From the NCBI GenBank assembly GCA_030601885.1, contig JAUWAU010000015.1:62001-126000 (forward strand): 64,000 bases of DNA, in the 5' to 3' direction. Within the stretch, counting starts at the first letter, position 1. Each line of letters opens with the position of its first letter. Shown piece after piece: positions 35,876 through 45,371 of the stretch. Below the pieces are notes generated by a model. That model was not told where the DNA came from and ran no database searches. It was given only the letters and a program-made list of their open reading frames with translations. Source of the stretch: Armatimonadota bacterium (GTDB lineage: Bacteria; Armatimonadota; Zipacnadia; JAUWAU01). The translations under genes and the position numbers were made by a program.

Positions 35876-37147
35876 ATGCATATCGAAGCCGTGGGAGTGA
35901 GCCACAAGACGGCGCCGGTGGAGATGCGGGAGCGCATCGCCTTCTCTGAGCAGAGGGTGCGCGAGGTGCTGCCCGTGCTCACCGATCTACCCGGCGTGGC
36001 CGAGGGCACGATCCTCTCGACCTGCAACCGGACAGAGCTCTACGCCTGCCTCGCCGACGGCTATCACCAGCACGACGGCATGGCCGACATGCTCTGCCGC
36101 TACTACGACGGGCCGGAGGCGGCACTGCGCCCGTGCCTGTACATGCGCGAGGATGCCGACGCAGTGCACCACGTGTTTCGGGTCGCGGCCGGCATTGACT
36201 CGATGGTCGTGGGGGAGAGCGAGATACTTGGCCAGGTGCGGCGCGCACGTGAGATGGCCCTCGAAGCCGGCGCACTCGGCGGTGCCCTGTCGCGGATGCT
36301 CCGCGAAGCCATACGGGCGGGCAAGCGGGTGCGCACGGAGACGGCGATAGCCCAGGGCTCCGTGTCTGTCGCCTCCGTGGCCGTGGAGCTGGCCAACAGC
36401 ATCTTCGGTGACCTCAGCGACACGACGGTACTCGTGCTCGGCGCCGGCGAAACGGGGGAGCTGACGCTCAAGCACCTCATCGCCAGCGGCGTGCGTGCTG
36501 TCGTCGTCTCGAACCGGACGTACGAGCGGGCCAAGGACCTGGCGACTACCTACGGCGGCGAGGCGGTGCGATTCGACGATTTCCCCGAGCGTCTGGCGAC
36601 GGCCGACATCGTCATCTGCTCCACGGCAGCGCCACACGCAGTGCTGAGACCCGAGGCTGTTGCTGCTGCGCTGCGTGCCCGCAGGGGCGCGCCGCTGTTC
36701 CTGATCGATATCGCCGTCCCGCGCGATGTTGATCCGGCGGCGGGGGAGCTTGACGGTGTCTTCCTGTACGACATTGACGACCTACAGAGCGTCGTGGCGG
36801 AGAACCTGGTGGCGCGCCAGGCGGAGGTGGAGCGGGCCGAACGTATTGTGGAGAAAGAGGCCGAAGGCTTCCTGAGGTGGATCCGCCAGCAGCCCATCAC
36901 ACCCACGCTCGTTGCCCTGAAAGAGCACGTGCACCGCCTCGTCCGAGCTGAGCTGGACAGCGTACGCAACAAGCTTTCCTCCGACAGAGACCGAGAGCTG
37001 GCGGAGCGCCTGGCCCACTCCATTGCCAATAAGATCCTCGCCACACCGTTCAAGCAGCTCAAGCGCTCGACCGAGGAGAACAACCACCCGGCCATGCGGA
37101 CGCACATCCGCAAGCTTTTTGGGCTGGACGAGCGGGAGGAGCGGTAG
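35876..37147 (+). CDS. hemA: Glutamyl-tRNA reductase
   Basis: This 423-residue protein is a standard HemA: HIEAVGVSHKTAPVEMRERIAF, the catalytic Cys in TILSTCNRTELYA (near residue 50), HHVFRVAAGIDSMVVGESEILGQV, the NADPH fold TVLVLGAGETGELTLKHL, and a C-terminal dimerisation helix. It reduces glutamyl-tRNA to glutamate-1-semialdehyde, the first step of C5 tetrapyrrole synthesis. It lies between ccsA and a hemX-like gene, linking haem supply to cytochrome c assembly. Confidence 0.97.
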   Translation: MHIEAVGVSHKTAPVEMRERIAFSEQRVREVLPVLTDLPGVAEGTILSTCNRTELYACLADGYHQHDGMADMLCRYYDGPEAALRPCLYMREDADAVHHVFRVAAGIDSMVVGESEILGQVRRAREMALEAGALGGALSRMLREAIRAGKRVRTETAIAQGSVSVASVAVELANSIFGDLSDTTVLVLGAGETGELTLKHLIASGVRAVVVSNRTYERAKDLATTYGGEAVRFDDFPERLATADIVICSTAAPHAVLRPEAVAAALRARRGAPLFLIDIAVPRDVDPAAGELDGVFLYDIDDLQSVVAENLVARQAEVERAERIVEKEAEGFLRWIRQQPITPTLVALKEHVHRLVRAELDSVRNKLSSDRDRELAERLAHSIANKILATPFKQLKRSTEENNHPAMRTHIRKLFGLDEREER

Positions 37148-37150
37148 CAC

Positions 37151-37990
37151 GTGACCGCTAGCCCAATACTGCTCGGGTGCTCCTCGATAGCGTACCTTGT
37201 GGCCGGCGTGCTGTATCAGTGCCACTTCGTGCCCCGCTGGCGGGGCGCGGCGCGCCATGGCACAACTGTGGCTGTCGTTGCGTTGGTGATCCACAGCGCG
37301 GCGCTGGTGCTCTTCACCATCGAGACCCGACATCTGCCCATCACGAACATCGCCGAGTCGTTGGCCGTCTTTGCCTGGCTGACCATCATCGGGTACCTTT
37401 TCATCCAGCATTGGCGCGACGTGCGCGTCGTTGGCGCCTTCGCCTTCCCGCTGCTGTTTCTGGTGGTGCTCGGCGCCGCTGTCGCCCTCGGGCGCGGCCA
37501 TGCGGCATCGACGGAGCATGCCGCTGAGCTGGGGCTCCCGTGGCTGCTGATACACGTCACGCCCTCGTTTCTCAGTTACGCCGCCTTCCTGCTCGCATGT
37601 TGCACAGGAGTCATGTACCTACTGCACGCCAGGCTGCTGAAGGCGAAGCGCCTCAGCGTCGCACAGCGGGCGTTGCCGTCTCTTGAGACGTTGGACGCGC
37701 TCAGCTATCGGCTGGTCGCCTTCGGGTTCATCATGCTGACGGTGGGGATCGGCACGGGGATACTCTGGTACGGCCAAAGGGCGGGCGACTACTGGGGTTG
37801 GATGGCTCAGGAGATCTGGCCCATCGTTACTTGGGCCGTGTATGCAGCGTACCTGCATGCACGGATGGTGGCCGGCTGGCACCGTGCGCGGACGATGTGG
37901 CTGCTCGTCGCTGGGTTCGCCATAGTGCTCATCACGTACCTCATCGCGCACGTGCTTCTCCCCGGCCCCCACAAATACCCGCCGGGCTGA
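37151..37990 (+). CDS. HemX/CcsA-like membrane protein
   Basis: This 279-residue protein has about eight membrane helices and belongs to the cytochrome c assembly superfamily: TRHLPITNIAESLAVFAW, LPWLLIHVTPSFLSYAAFLLACCTGVMYLL, GILWYGQRAGDYWGWMAQEIWPIVTW, YLHARMVAGWHRART. The WG(x)nW core is similar to that of CcsA but reduced, as in HemX, which in Bacillus-type clusters follows hemA and lowers HemA levels. GTG 37151 begins three bases after the hemA stop, so the two are translationally coupled. Confidence 0.85.
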   Translation: MTASPILLGCSSIAYLVAGVLYQCHFVPRWRGAARHGTTVAVVALVIHSAALVLFTIETRHLPITNIAESLAVFAWLTIIGYLFIQHWRDVRVVGAFAFPLLFLVVLGAAVALGRGHAASTEHAAELGLPWLLIHVTPSFLSYAAFLLACCTGVMYLLHARLLKAKRLSVAQRALPSLETLDALSYRLVAFGFIMLTVGIGTGILWYGQRAGDYWGWMAQEIWPIVTWAVYAAYLHARMVAGWHRARTMWLLVAGFAIVLITYLIAHVLLPGPHKYPPG

Positions 37991-38052
37991 GCGCCAGATG
38001 GCTTTCACTGCCGACAGCGGCAACGCTGAATCCAAAGACAGTAACCAAGGCG

Positions 38053-39603
38053 ATGGCTGAGGGAATCGTATATCTCGTCGGCGCGGGGCCTGGTGACCCT
38101 GGACTCATCACGCTGCGGGGCCTCGAGTGCGTGCGACAAGCTGACGTCATCGTCATGGACCGCCTGGCTCCCCCGGCTCTGCTGCGCGAGGCCCGCCGCG
38201 ATGCGACGATTATAGACGTCGGGAAGCGGCCGGGGCGGCACCCCGTGCCCCAAGCAGAGATAAACGCGCTCCTCGTGCAGCACGCCGCCAAGGGCAAGGC
38301 TGTAGTGCGACTCAAGGGTGGTGATCCCTTTGTCTTCGGCCGGGGCGGGGAGGAGGCGGAGGCATTGGCTGCCGCGGGCATCCCGTTCGAGATCGTTCCG
38401 GGGGTGAGCTCCACCATCGCCGCGCCCGCATACGCGGGCATCCCGGTGACACACCGCGGCATTGCTTCGAGCCTTGCCATCGTTACCGGGCACGAAGATC
38501 CCACGAAGGGCCGCACGGCGATCGACTTCGCCAAGCTCGCGTGCGCGGCGGATACGCTCGTGTTCGCGATGGGCGTGGGCAAGCTGCGGGCCATTGCGGC
38601 AGAGCTGATCGCCCACGGCCGGTCGGCGAGCACCCCGGCCGCGATTATTAGCTGGGGAACCACGGCGAGGCAACACGTGGTGACAGCGCCATTGGACGCG
38701 ATCGCGGATGCGGCGGACAAGGCGGCAGTGAAGCCGCCGGCCATTATGTTGGTGGGGGAGGTGGCGGCGCTGCGGGAGAAGCTGCGCTGGTTCGACAACC
38801 GCCCGATGTTCGGCAAGCGCATCGTGGTGACGCGAGCGCGTGAGCAGGCCAGCGAACTTATGGCGCTCCTGGCCGCCCAAGGAGCGGAGCCCATAGCCCT
38901 CCCCGTGATCAGGATTACGTCCCCGGACGACCTCGCCGAACTTGACGGCGCCATCGCGCGCCTTGACCGTTACGACTGGATCGTCTTTACAAGTCCCAAC
39001 GGTGTGGATGCGCTCCTGCGGCGGCTGCTTGAGCTGCGCAAGGACGTGCGCGCTATGGGCGGAGCGTCATTGGCCGCCATCGGGCCGGCGACGGCTGAGC
39101 GACTTGAGCACAGAGCCCTTCGCGTCGAGCTGGTGCCCGAGGAATTCGTGAGCGCCCGCCTGGCCGATGCGCTCATCCAGCGTGGTATGGCCGGGAAGCG
39201 GGTGCTACTGCCACGGGCCAAGGTGGCGCCGCCGACACTGCCCGATGCTCTTCGAGACGCTGGGGCGGAGGTGGACGTCGTAACAGCCTATGAGACGCTG
39301 CCGGATCCCGCCGGAGCCGAGCAAGTGCGCGCCGCACTCGAGCGGGAGGAAATAGATGCAGTGACCTTCACCAGCTCCTCCACGGTTCGCAACTTCGTTC
39401 AAGCCCTCCAACCCGCCGACGCCGGCACGCTGACGCGCGGCGTCCTCGTGGCATGCATCGGCCCGGTGACGGCCGAGACGGCGCGAGAGCAAGGCCTGGA
39501 TGTCGGCCTTGTGGGCCGGCCGCCCATTGCCAACTTCGTCCGGAGCCTCGCGGATCACTTCGCCGCGCGTGGCTCTGGCTCGGCCCAGGACCTTACGCAG
39601 TAG
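38053..39603 (+). CDS. cobA-hemD: Fused uroporphyrinogen-III C-methyltransferase and uroporphyrinogen-III synthase
   Basis: This protein has 516 residues. Residues 1-250 are a SUMT domain: IVYLVGAGPGDPGLITLRGL, VVRLKGGDPFVFGRGGEEAEAL, PGVSSTIAAPAYAGIPVTHRG, VFAMGVGKL. Residues about 255-516 are a HemD domain: GKRIVVTRAREQASELMALL, WIVFTSPNGVDALLRRL, GKRVLLPRAKVAPPTL, DAVTFTSSSTVRNFV. Such cobA-hemD fusions are known in several phyla. The HemD half makes uroporphyrinogen III and the other half methylates it to precorrin-2, the substrate of the dehydrogenase at 30662. hemC, normally between hemA and hemD, is not here. Confidence 0.95.
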   Translation: MAEGIVYLVGAGPGDPGLITLRGLECVRQADVIVMDRLAPPALLREARRDATIIDVGKRPGRHPVPQAEINALLVQHAAKGKAVVRLKGGDPFVFGRGGEEAEALAAAGIPFEIVPGVSSTIAAPAYAGIPVTHRGIASSLAIVTGHEDPTKGRTAIDFAKLACAADTLVFAMGVGKLRAIAAELIAHGRSASTPAAIISWGTTARQHVVTAPLDAIADAADKAAVKPPAIMLVGEVAALREKLRWFDNRPMFGKRIVVTRAREQASELMALLAAQGAEPIALPVIRITSPDDLAELDGAIARLDRYDWIVFTSPNGVDALLRRLLELRKDVRAMGGASLAAIGPATAERLEHRALRVELVPEEFVSARLADALIQRGMAGKRVLLPRAKVAPPTLPDALRDAGAEVDVVTAYETLPDPAGAEQVRAALEREEIDAVTFTSSSTVRNFVQALQPADAGTLTRGVLVACIGPVTAETAREQGLDVGLVGRPPIANFVRSLADHFAARGSGSAQDLTQ

Positions 39604-40120
39604 CGCCCGCCGTCCTCGACGCCTCCACATATCCGAGCGATTGCGCAAAGGCGTTGAGCTTGGTGTTGCGAAGCACCAGGATCCTCGGGCGCAGCCGCGT
39701 GCGGTACGCCTTTCCGAGAGCTGCCGTCTGGAACGGCGGGGCTCCGCCGGAGATGTCGATGAAGACGATGTCCGCCCTCTTTACCGCGGCCAGGACCGGA
39801 CCCAGGCGGCGGGCGTCCGAGTGCAGCAGCGTCACGTTGGGGAGTTGGCCCACGGCGGCGCGCAGCTGCTCCACCATGGCTGCCGACTTCTCGATAGCGA
39901 TGACGCGCCTCGCCGCCCGCGCGAGCCGCCGCGTTGTCGCCCCGTTCGCAGCACCCACCTCGACGACGACATCATCCGCCCTGGGAAGCTGCTGGGCCAG
40001 GCGCCGGTACGTGCTCGCGCGAGCGCAGATGTAGATCGTGCAATCCCGGTGACCACCTCCTGCGGCAGTCGGCGACCGCGCGGAGGCTGGGCAGAGCTGC
40101 GGAGAATGGCGAGTGCCCAC
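39593..40120 (-). CDS. Putative SAM-dependent methyltransferase, short
   Basis: The conserved part, about 145 residues, contains DDVVVEVGAANGATTRRLA (SAM motif I), RRVIAIEKSAAMVEQLRAA (acidic loop), NVTLLHSDARRLGPVL and ADIVFIDISGGAPP. This is a class I methyltransferase core without a clear substrate domain. The start is uncertain: GTG 40120 with GGTGGAG upstream gives 175 residues, while an AGGAGGTGG at 40061-40053 has no standard start after it in this frame. The 3' end overlaps the cobA-hemD stop by 11 bases in convergent orientation. Confidence 0.6.
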   Translation of the reverse strand: MGTRHSPQLCPASARSPTAAGGGHRDCTIYICARASTYRRLAQQLPRADDVVVEVGAANGATTRRLARAARRVIAIEKSAAMVEQLRAAVGQLPNVTLLHSDARRLGPVLAAVKRADIVFIDISGGAPPFQTAALGKAYRTRLRPRILVLRNTKLNAFAQSLGYVEASRTAGATA

Positions 40121-40215
40121 GGTAGCGGTGTCTCCACCAAAACAATGCCGGGGCCCTGGCAGAGGGCCCCGTTGAATGATCCGATAACGGCGTCGATGCG
40201 CGTCCGAGCCGGGGA

Positions 40216-41070
40216 TCAGGCTCCGGGGGCGCGCGCGGCCTCCGCGAGAGTCTCGGCAATGCCAAGGAGTGCGCCGGGCGGCAGGTCCGAGATAACAGCA
40301 AATGCGGTATCGCCGTCGGTCCATGCCACGACGCAGCAACGCTGCGTCCGGGCGAGACGGAATATACGCCCGGGGCTTCCGCCGACTCCCTGGGCCGGCA
40401 ACCGGGCCCGCGCGGCCGGGAGCTGATACAGAGTTATCGAGTGCGCATCGCTGGAATACGTGAACGCCACGGTCATGACGCCATTGACGTACCGCGTCGA
40501 TTGCCCGACGAACGTCATGTGCGGGTCGGGCGGACGCATCAGCGCGGGGCCGTACTTGACGCTCTGCATGAATGGCCCGGCAGTGTCGGAAAACGGACCC
40601 CATGGCGAGCGAGGGGGGGCCGCGGCCGCCGCTTGCAGCTCAAACTCCAGCGCCAATGCCTCCATCGGCAGCACCGCGTCAGTGCCATCATCCGCCATCG
40701 GCGTGAACCAAGCGATGCCGAGCGCTATCCCGACGACAACGGCGGCAATGCTGAAACTCATTGCCGCGCGCACCGGCACGCGCACCAACCACGGCCGCGC
40801 CGTCGCGGTGTAATCCGCCGGCGCAGTTGTGCTCTGGGAAGCGGGGGGCGTATCGAGCCGGCGAAGCACCGCCGGCCAGAGGCCTGCAGGCAACGCCTGC
40901 TCCTGCCTGGCGAGCGTCTGGATCGTCGCCTTCGTCTCTCGCAGCCACACCTGAGCCTCGGCACACAGAGCACACGTTCTGGCGTGCTCCTGGACAACTG
41001 TGCGCTCGGCCGCCGGGAGTTCATCATCCGCCCGGGCAGACATGAGCTCTTGGACCGTCTCGCACTTCAT
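40216..41070 (-). CDS. Zinc-finger anti-sigma factor, membrane bound
   Basis: This 284-residue protein begins with a putative-zinc-finger anti-sigma domain (KCETVQELMSARADDELP, then HARTCALCAEAQ with HxxxCxxC). One membrane helix follows (MSFSIAAVVVGIALGIAWF, about residues 105-125), then an external domain with beta pattern (MTFVGQSTRYVNGVMTVAFT). It lies 17 bases after the ECF sigma gene, the normal arrangement for a sigma/anti-sigma pair in which the anti-sigma holds the factor at the membrane until a signal arrives. The signal is not evident. Confidence 0.85.
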   Translation of the reverse strand: MKCETVQELMSARADDELPAAERTVVQEHARTCALCAEAQVWLRETKATIQTLARQEQALPAGLWPAVLRRLDTPPASQSTTAPADYTATARPWLVRVPVRAAMSFSIAAVVVGIALGIAWFTPMADDGTDAVLPMEALALEFELQAAAAAPPRSPWGPFSDTAGPFMQSVKYGPALMRPPDPHMTFVGQSTRYVNGVMTVAFTYSSDAHSITLYQLPAARARLPAQGVGGSPGRIFRLARTQRCCVVAWTDGDTAFAVISDLPPGALLGIAETLAEAARAPGA

Positions 41071-41087
41071 ACCAGCGTACCGATCAC

Positions 41088-41753
41088 TCAGATTATGCCA
41101 TGCGCCTTCGCGTATTCGCGCAGTGCGCTGCGGAGCCGGCGTCGTCCACGGAAGAGGCGCGATCGAACCGTGCCAATGGGAATCTTCAGCATTTCCGCAA
41201 TCTCTTTGTAGGCAAACTGCTCGATATCCGATAACATGACAACGAGGCGGAAGGCGTCGGGCAAGTCATCCAGCGCCGCTTGCACTTCCTCGCCCGGTAG
41301 ATCCGCAAAGGCAACCTCCTCGGGCCTGCACTGGCCCCGCTCCGCACCATCTTGCGCCTTCGCTGCCTGGTTCGCCGTGATCTCGTCCAGAGCGACGAAA
41401 TCCGGCCCCCGCCGGCGCCGCCGATAGACGTTGATGTACGTGTTCGTCAAAATCCGAAACAGCCAGGCCCGGAAGTTAGTTCCCGGGCGAAATTGGTGAA
41501 ACGAGCCGTACGCCTTCGCAAGGGTATCCTGGGCCAAGTCTTCCGCATCGTCTCTGTCGCGCGTCATTCGCAGGGCACTATTGTAGATGTCGCGCGCATG
41601 CTGATACGCCAGCTGTTCGAACTGCTGTCGCTGCAGAGCTTCCACCGACATCTCCTGGGAAGAGGGCTCACGCCGCCGAAACGGAGCGACCACCCGTCTT
41701 CCCCACGTTAGCGCAGAATCGCCAAACATCCTCGAACCTCGCAAAGTGGGCAT
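41088..41753 (-). CDS. ECF RNA polymerase sigma factor (RpoE-like)
   Basis: This 221-residue protein has region 2 ([60 protein letters not shown]) and region 4 ([40 protein letters not shown]). It is complete, unlike the factor at 27508-28005. The first 30 residues are not conserved, and ATG 41651 with AGGAG close by is a possible later start. It is co-transcribed with the anti-sigma factor. Confidence 0.92.
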   Translation of the reverse strand: MPTLRGSRMFGDSALTWGRRVVAPFRRREPSSQEMSVEALQRQQFEQLAYQHARDIYNSALRMTRDRDDAEDLAQDTLAKAYGSFHQFRPGTNFRAWLFRILTNTYINVYRRRRRGPDFVALDEITANQAAKAQDGAERGQCRPEEVAFADLPGEEVQAALDDLPDAFRLVVMLSDIEQFAYKEIAEMLKIPIGTVRSRLFRGRRRLRSALREYAKAHGII

Positions 41754-41994
41754 AGAGGCTCATCCTGTGCCAGTGCCGTCACCGAGATTCGACTCGCGGC
41801 CTCCTCGCGCACTCGGCCCGCCCCGCGGACGTTAGCGGAGCACGAGAGTGACGATCCGTGCCCCGTGGTCAGACAGAGCCTACGGCGTCCGTGCCGCGAC
41901 CTCAGTTAGGAGGGCCACCAGATACAGCTTACTCGCTCTTGGCGCATCTTGCAAGGTGATCCAGGCCACTGCGGTGAGCGCCGCGCCGGGCCAA

Positions 41995-43581
41995 TCAACT
42001 GTCCCCTGCGTTTCGTCTGCGTCCGCTCCGCAGCAAGCTGCGAGCGACTCTGGACACCATCCCAGTGCGTCGCTGGACATAGATGAGCAACGGGGCGCAG
42101 GCCAGCAGGAAGGCGGCGAGCGCGATGCAAAGCCCGCCAGGGACGTCCACATCGCCGGCAAGGGCCCGTGCAATGCTGCGTGCCACACGCAGAGCCCCGA
42201 GGCAATACACCAGAGGCAGGTACGAAAGCAATGTCTCTCCCACGACGATGGCTCGCCGGTCGGTATACACGGAGAACGCGGAGGCGAGGCTGAGGCCGCT
42301 GGTGAGGGCGTACCCGGCGCACGCGCCGATGGCGATGGCGCGCAGCAGCTCGGCCGCCGGCAGGGATGTATGCACGAGAGCATACGTGACGGCGGCGATG
42401 AGCAGCGCCCCTACGGCCCGGAAGGCGATCAGCTGCTTCTCGCGGTTAAACGCGACGAGGGCCTGGTCGGCGGCGATGGGCACGGCCAGCACGGAACTGC
42501 CCAGGAGCAGCACCTGGATCGCCCCGATGGCCTCAACGTACTTCGGCAGCAGCCACGGGATGACACACGGGCACAGCAAGTACCCGACTCCGGCCACGAC
42601 GGGCATCACGGAGGCCAGCCCGACAGTGGCCAGCAGGAGCTGTCTGCGCAGGCCCTCGGCGCCGTCCCTCCCGTAGGTCTTCATGTACTCGGGGAACAGG
42701 ACATACGCGACAGAGCTGGGGACGGTGTACAGCATCCCCGCCAGCGTCGCGCCGAGGCGGTACATCCCGAACGCCCTCACGCGGACGATCTTCACGATTA
42801 TCAAGCAGTCCACGGTCCGGTAGAGCTGATCCGCGAGCAGCATCAACATGAGAGGAATGCCCGCCTTGAGCAGCGCCACGACCTCGAGCCATCGAAGACG
42901 CCACGCCAGGCGCAGCCGAGCCCGGGCGAGGAAGTACAACAGAACGACCAACTGCGCCAGGACGAAACCGGCGACGGCGCCGCGGACGCCGCGCAGGAGC
43001 CCCAGGCCGATCGACAGGCCGAATTCGGCCACCGCCGTCAGCAGTAGCGCGCGGCCGATGACGCCGAACCGGCCGTAGGTGCGCAGCACGGACGTCATGA
43101 AGTTCGTTGCGTGGCCGCCTATGACGAGGACGCCGCCGATGGCTAATGCTATCCGGGTGGTGATGCCCAGATGTGCCAGATCGAAGAACGCGACCGCGGA
43201 CACCGTGAGCCCTGCAACGACGGCGAGGCCGGTGGTGGCGGCGAAGGCGGTGTTCTGGAGGGTCTCGGCCCGGTCGTGCTCCTCCCTGCCCAGGGCCAGC
43301 GGCATGAGCTTGTTCAGGCCGTGGGTCATGCCGAGATGCGAGTTCCCGCAGTAGCCCACGAGCAGCCGAACGGCGGCGAGTATGCCCCAGTCGATTGGGC
43401 CCAGGACGTTGGCCAGCGTGACGGCGCGGACCACGGAGGCGATGAGGGCAACGTAGGAGGCCGACGAGACGATGGCAATGCCGGCCGAGGTGGACATTGC
43501 CTGCGCATCAGGCGGCGCAGGCTCGGCGCCGGACCGCGGGTCCCGCCCGTCCGGCTCTTCCGGAGCAGAGGACTTTGCCAA
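41995..43581 (-). CDS. Polysaccharide/oligosaccharide flippase (Wzx-like, MOP superfamily)
   Basis: This 528-residue protein has about 12-14 membrane helices. Its start (SAGIAIVSSASYVALIASVVRAVTLANVLGPIDWGILAAVRLLVGY) is typical of polysaccharide biosynthesis flippases. It would move lipid-linked glycans or nonulosonate-bearing units across the inner membrane. It is the last gene of the neuA-neuB-neuC operon, so its cargo probably carries a sialic-type sugar. A 51-base gap separates it from the M28 gene. The cargo is inference. Confidence 0.85.
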   Translation of the reverse strand: MAKSSAPEEPDGRDPRSGAEPAPPDAQAMSTSAGIAIVSSASYVALIASVVRAVTLANVLGPIDWGILAAVRLLVGYCGNSHLGMTHGLNKLMPLALGREEHDRAETLQNTAFAATTGLAVVAGLTVSAVAFFDLAHLGITTRIALAIGGVLVIGGHATNFMTSVLRTYGRFGVIGRALLLTAVAEFGLSIGLGLLRGVRGAVAGFVLAQLVVLLYFLARARLRLAWRLRWLEVVALLKAGIPLMLMLLADQLYRTVDCLIIVKIVRVRAFGMYRLGATLAGMLYTVPSSVAYVLFPEYMKTYGRDGAEGLRRQLLLATVGLASVMPVVAGVGYLLCPCVIPWLLPKYVEAIGAIQVLLLGSSVLAVPIAADQALVAFNREKQLIAFRAVGALLIAAVTYALVHTSLPAAELLRAIAIGACAGYALTSGLSLASAFSVYTDRRAIVVGETLLSYLPLVYCLGALRVARSIARALAGDVDVPGGLCIALAAFLLACAPLLIYVQRRTGMVSRVARSLLRSGRRRNAGDS

Positions 43582-43632
43582 TGAAGCGTGCCTCTCGTTC
43601 AGCGTTGTGGCGCGCGTGGCCCACCGGCCGAC

Positions 43633-45306
43633 TCAGGTGTCTCGGCCGCCCGGGGGCGTCTTCGCAAGGTAGCCGTGCCTCGCCAGCAGATCGAGCAATC
43701 CCAGCACGGCCTCCGTATCCAGTCGTCGCTGCAGCTCCGCCTCCGCCAGCGCGAGGCTCTCCGCCGCCGTCCTCTCCCCGTCGGTCCAGTTCAGCACCGT
43801 TATCAGCTCGTCGATGCCCCGATGTCGATCTTGTCCCTCCTCCGCCGGGTACCGCACCATGCGCGCAAACAGCTTCCGCTCGGCTGCGGACATGTGCGGC
43901 TGCAAGTGGCGCAGCATGACGGGCCCCCGGAATTGGCGCACATAGATGGCTTGCCACCGGGGCGCCCTGTCCGCGGCGCCCGGTGTCGAGGGTCCGGGTT
44001 TCGGGAGCGTCGATGGTGTGCCCACGGCCCTTGCATCGGCATTGGCGGCGGCAAGGGCATAGCACGCGGTGAACACGGCCGCGGCGCGCAGCGAATCCTC
44101 AGAGAGGGTCTCGGGAACATCCCGTGACGTGTGCCATGCAGGATCCGGCCACCGCATCAGCAGCGGGCACGGGATGCCCACCGTCGCGTCGCAGAGCACG
44201 TAGTGGTCACTGCCACTGGAAAACGGCTGCATCGAGATAGGCGGTCCGCCGCGCTGCTCGAGGTACCGAGCCACCCGGGCGGCGAGCTGATTCGCGTACG
44301 GGCCGGCAGCTTCGGCGCTCCTCACAACGCTCAGCCCCGGCTCCTCTTCTCGCCGCCAGCCGACCATGTCCAGGCACAGGGCAGTGCGAACCCGGTCAGC
44401 CACCCCACTCGCCACGGCTGGGATAGTGCCGATGATCTCCTGCGTCAGCAAAACGCGGACGCCACGCTGCGGTCGGGCCAAGTGGCCGCCCCGCACCAAT
44501 TCCGCGACCAGCCGCATCGCTTCCAGGGCAACGACGCAGCCGGAAGCGTTGTCGTTGGCCCCGGGGCAGGGGTGGTCGAGGTGGGCGACGAGCAGCACCT
44601 CTTCGGGTGTAGTGCCCGGGAGGAGCGCCGTCACCACGTCCACCGAGCCCCGGCGGAATTCGGCATCCACCTCGGCCCACACCGGCACCGGAGCGCGCGA
44701 AAGCGCATCACGCAGACGTCGGCCTTCTTCGGCCGAAACGACGAACCCAGGGCATCGCCGCTCGTCACCCACCCACCACCACTGAAGGTATTGCAGCTCG
44801 CCGGGCTGCGCCGTTTCGTCGTACCAGACGATGCCGGCGGCTTCCCTCCCCTCCACCGCCCGCTCCCTGGCACGGCGCATGTCGCCCGAGGTGAGCACGA
44901 GCTTGCCGGCGAGTGGCATGTCGGGGTGAGCATCGAAATCGACCAGCTCAGTGGTGATGCCCCCCGGCGGCGTCGCGGCGCTCCGCTCCGCAATGGACAG
45001 CGGCGCCTGCCGCGCATCACAGAGCGTGCGCCGGCCGCCGTTGGGTAGGAGCTGCTCCAGGCGTCCCACTCGCAGCCGCCACTCCTCGGGCATCCGCAGC
45101 GTCCAATACTGCGTCTCGCCGTCCGCCGGGTAGCTCAGCAGCTCCGCCTCAACGCCCATGGCCGCGAGCCGCTCCAGGCAGTGCTCGGCGGCCGCGCGGA
45201 AGTCCGGTGTCGCCGGCGGACGGTGGATCGCAGAGAGGGCCGACAGCTCCTCAGTGAGGTGGTCAACCGAGACGTTCTGCGTTACTACATCTATCAGATC
45301 ATCCAT
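43633..45306 (-). CDS. M28-type aminopeptidase-like protein with PA-type insert and C-terminal winged helix
   Basis: This 557-residue protein has zinc-site residues of family M28: VAHLDHPCPGANDNASGCV (His and Asp), TQEIIGT (Glu), CLDMVGW (Asp) and FSSGSDHYVL (His). An inserted domain (about 130-250) carries LAGKLVLTSGDM and EGREAAGIVWYDE, as in PA domains. The last 100 residues look like a winged helix. This resembles DUF4910 aminopeptidase-like proteins, often coded in surface-glycan clusters. A role in trimming a peptide or acyl group on the glycan is inference. ATG 45306 is chosen; the frame upstream is the neuC shadow. Confidence 0.75.
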   Translation of the reverse strand: MDDLIDVVTQNVSVDHLTEELSALSAIHRPPATPDFRAAAEHCLERLAAMGVEAELLSYPADGETQYWTLRMPEEWRLRVGRLEQLLPNGGRRTLCDARQAPLSIAERSAATPPGGITTELVDFDAHPDMPLAGKLVLTSGDMRRARERAVEGREAAGIVWYDETAQPGELQYLQWWWVGDERRCPGFVVSAEEGRRLRDALSRAPVPVWAEVDAEFRRGSVDVVTALLPGTTPEEVLLVAHLDHPCPGANDNASGCVVALEAMRLVAELVRGGHLARPQRGVRVLLTQEIIGTIPAVASGVADRVRTALCLDMVGWRREEEPGLSVVRSAEAAGPYANQLAARVARYLEQRGGPPISMQPFSSGSDHYVLCDATVGIPCPLLMRWPDPAWHTSRDVPETLSEDSLRAAAVFTACYALAAANADARAVGTPSTLPKPGPSTPGAADRAPRWQAIYVRQFRGPVMLRHLQPHMSAAERKLFARMVRYPAEEGQDRHRGIDELITVLNWTDGERTAAESLALAEAELQRRLDTEAVLGLLDLLARHGYLAKTPPGGRDT

Positions 45307-45371
45307 TGCTATCGTCGTCAGGCCAGGTCGGGTGCCCCCGAGGTGCGCGCCTCCCAACACATGCTCGGGCC

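Noticed and set aside
40121..40603. Long N-terminal extension of the methyltransferase
   Set aside because: It runs antisense-frame through the anti-sigma gene and has no motif before the SAM-binding core.
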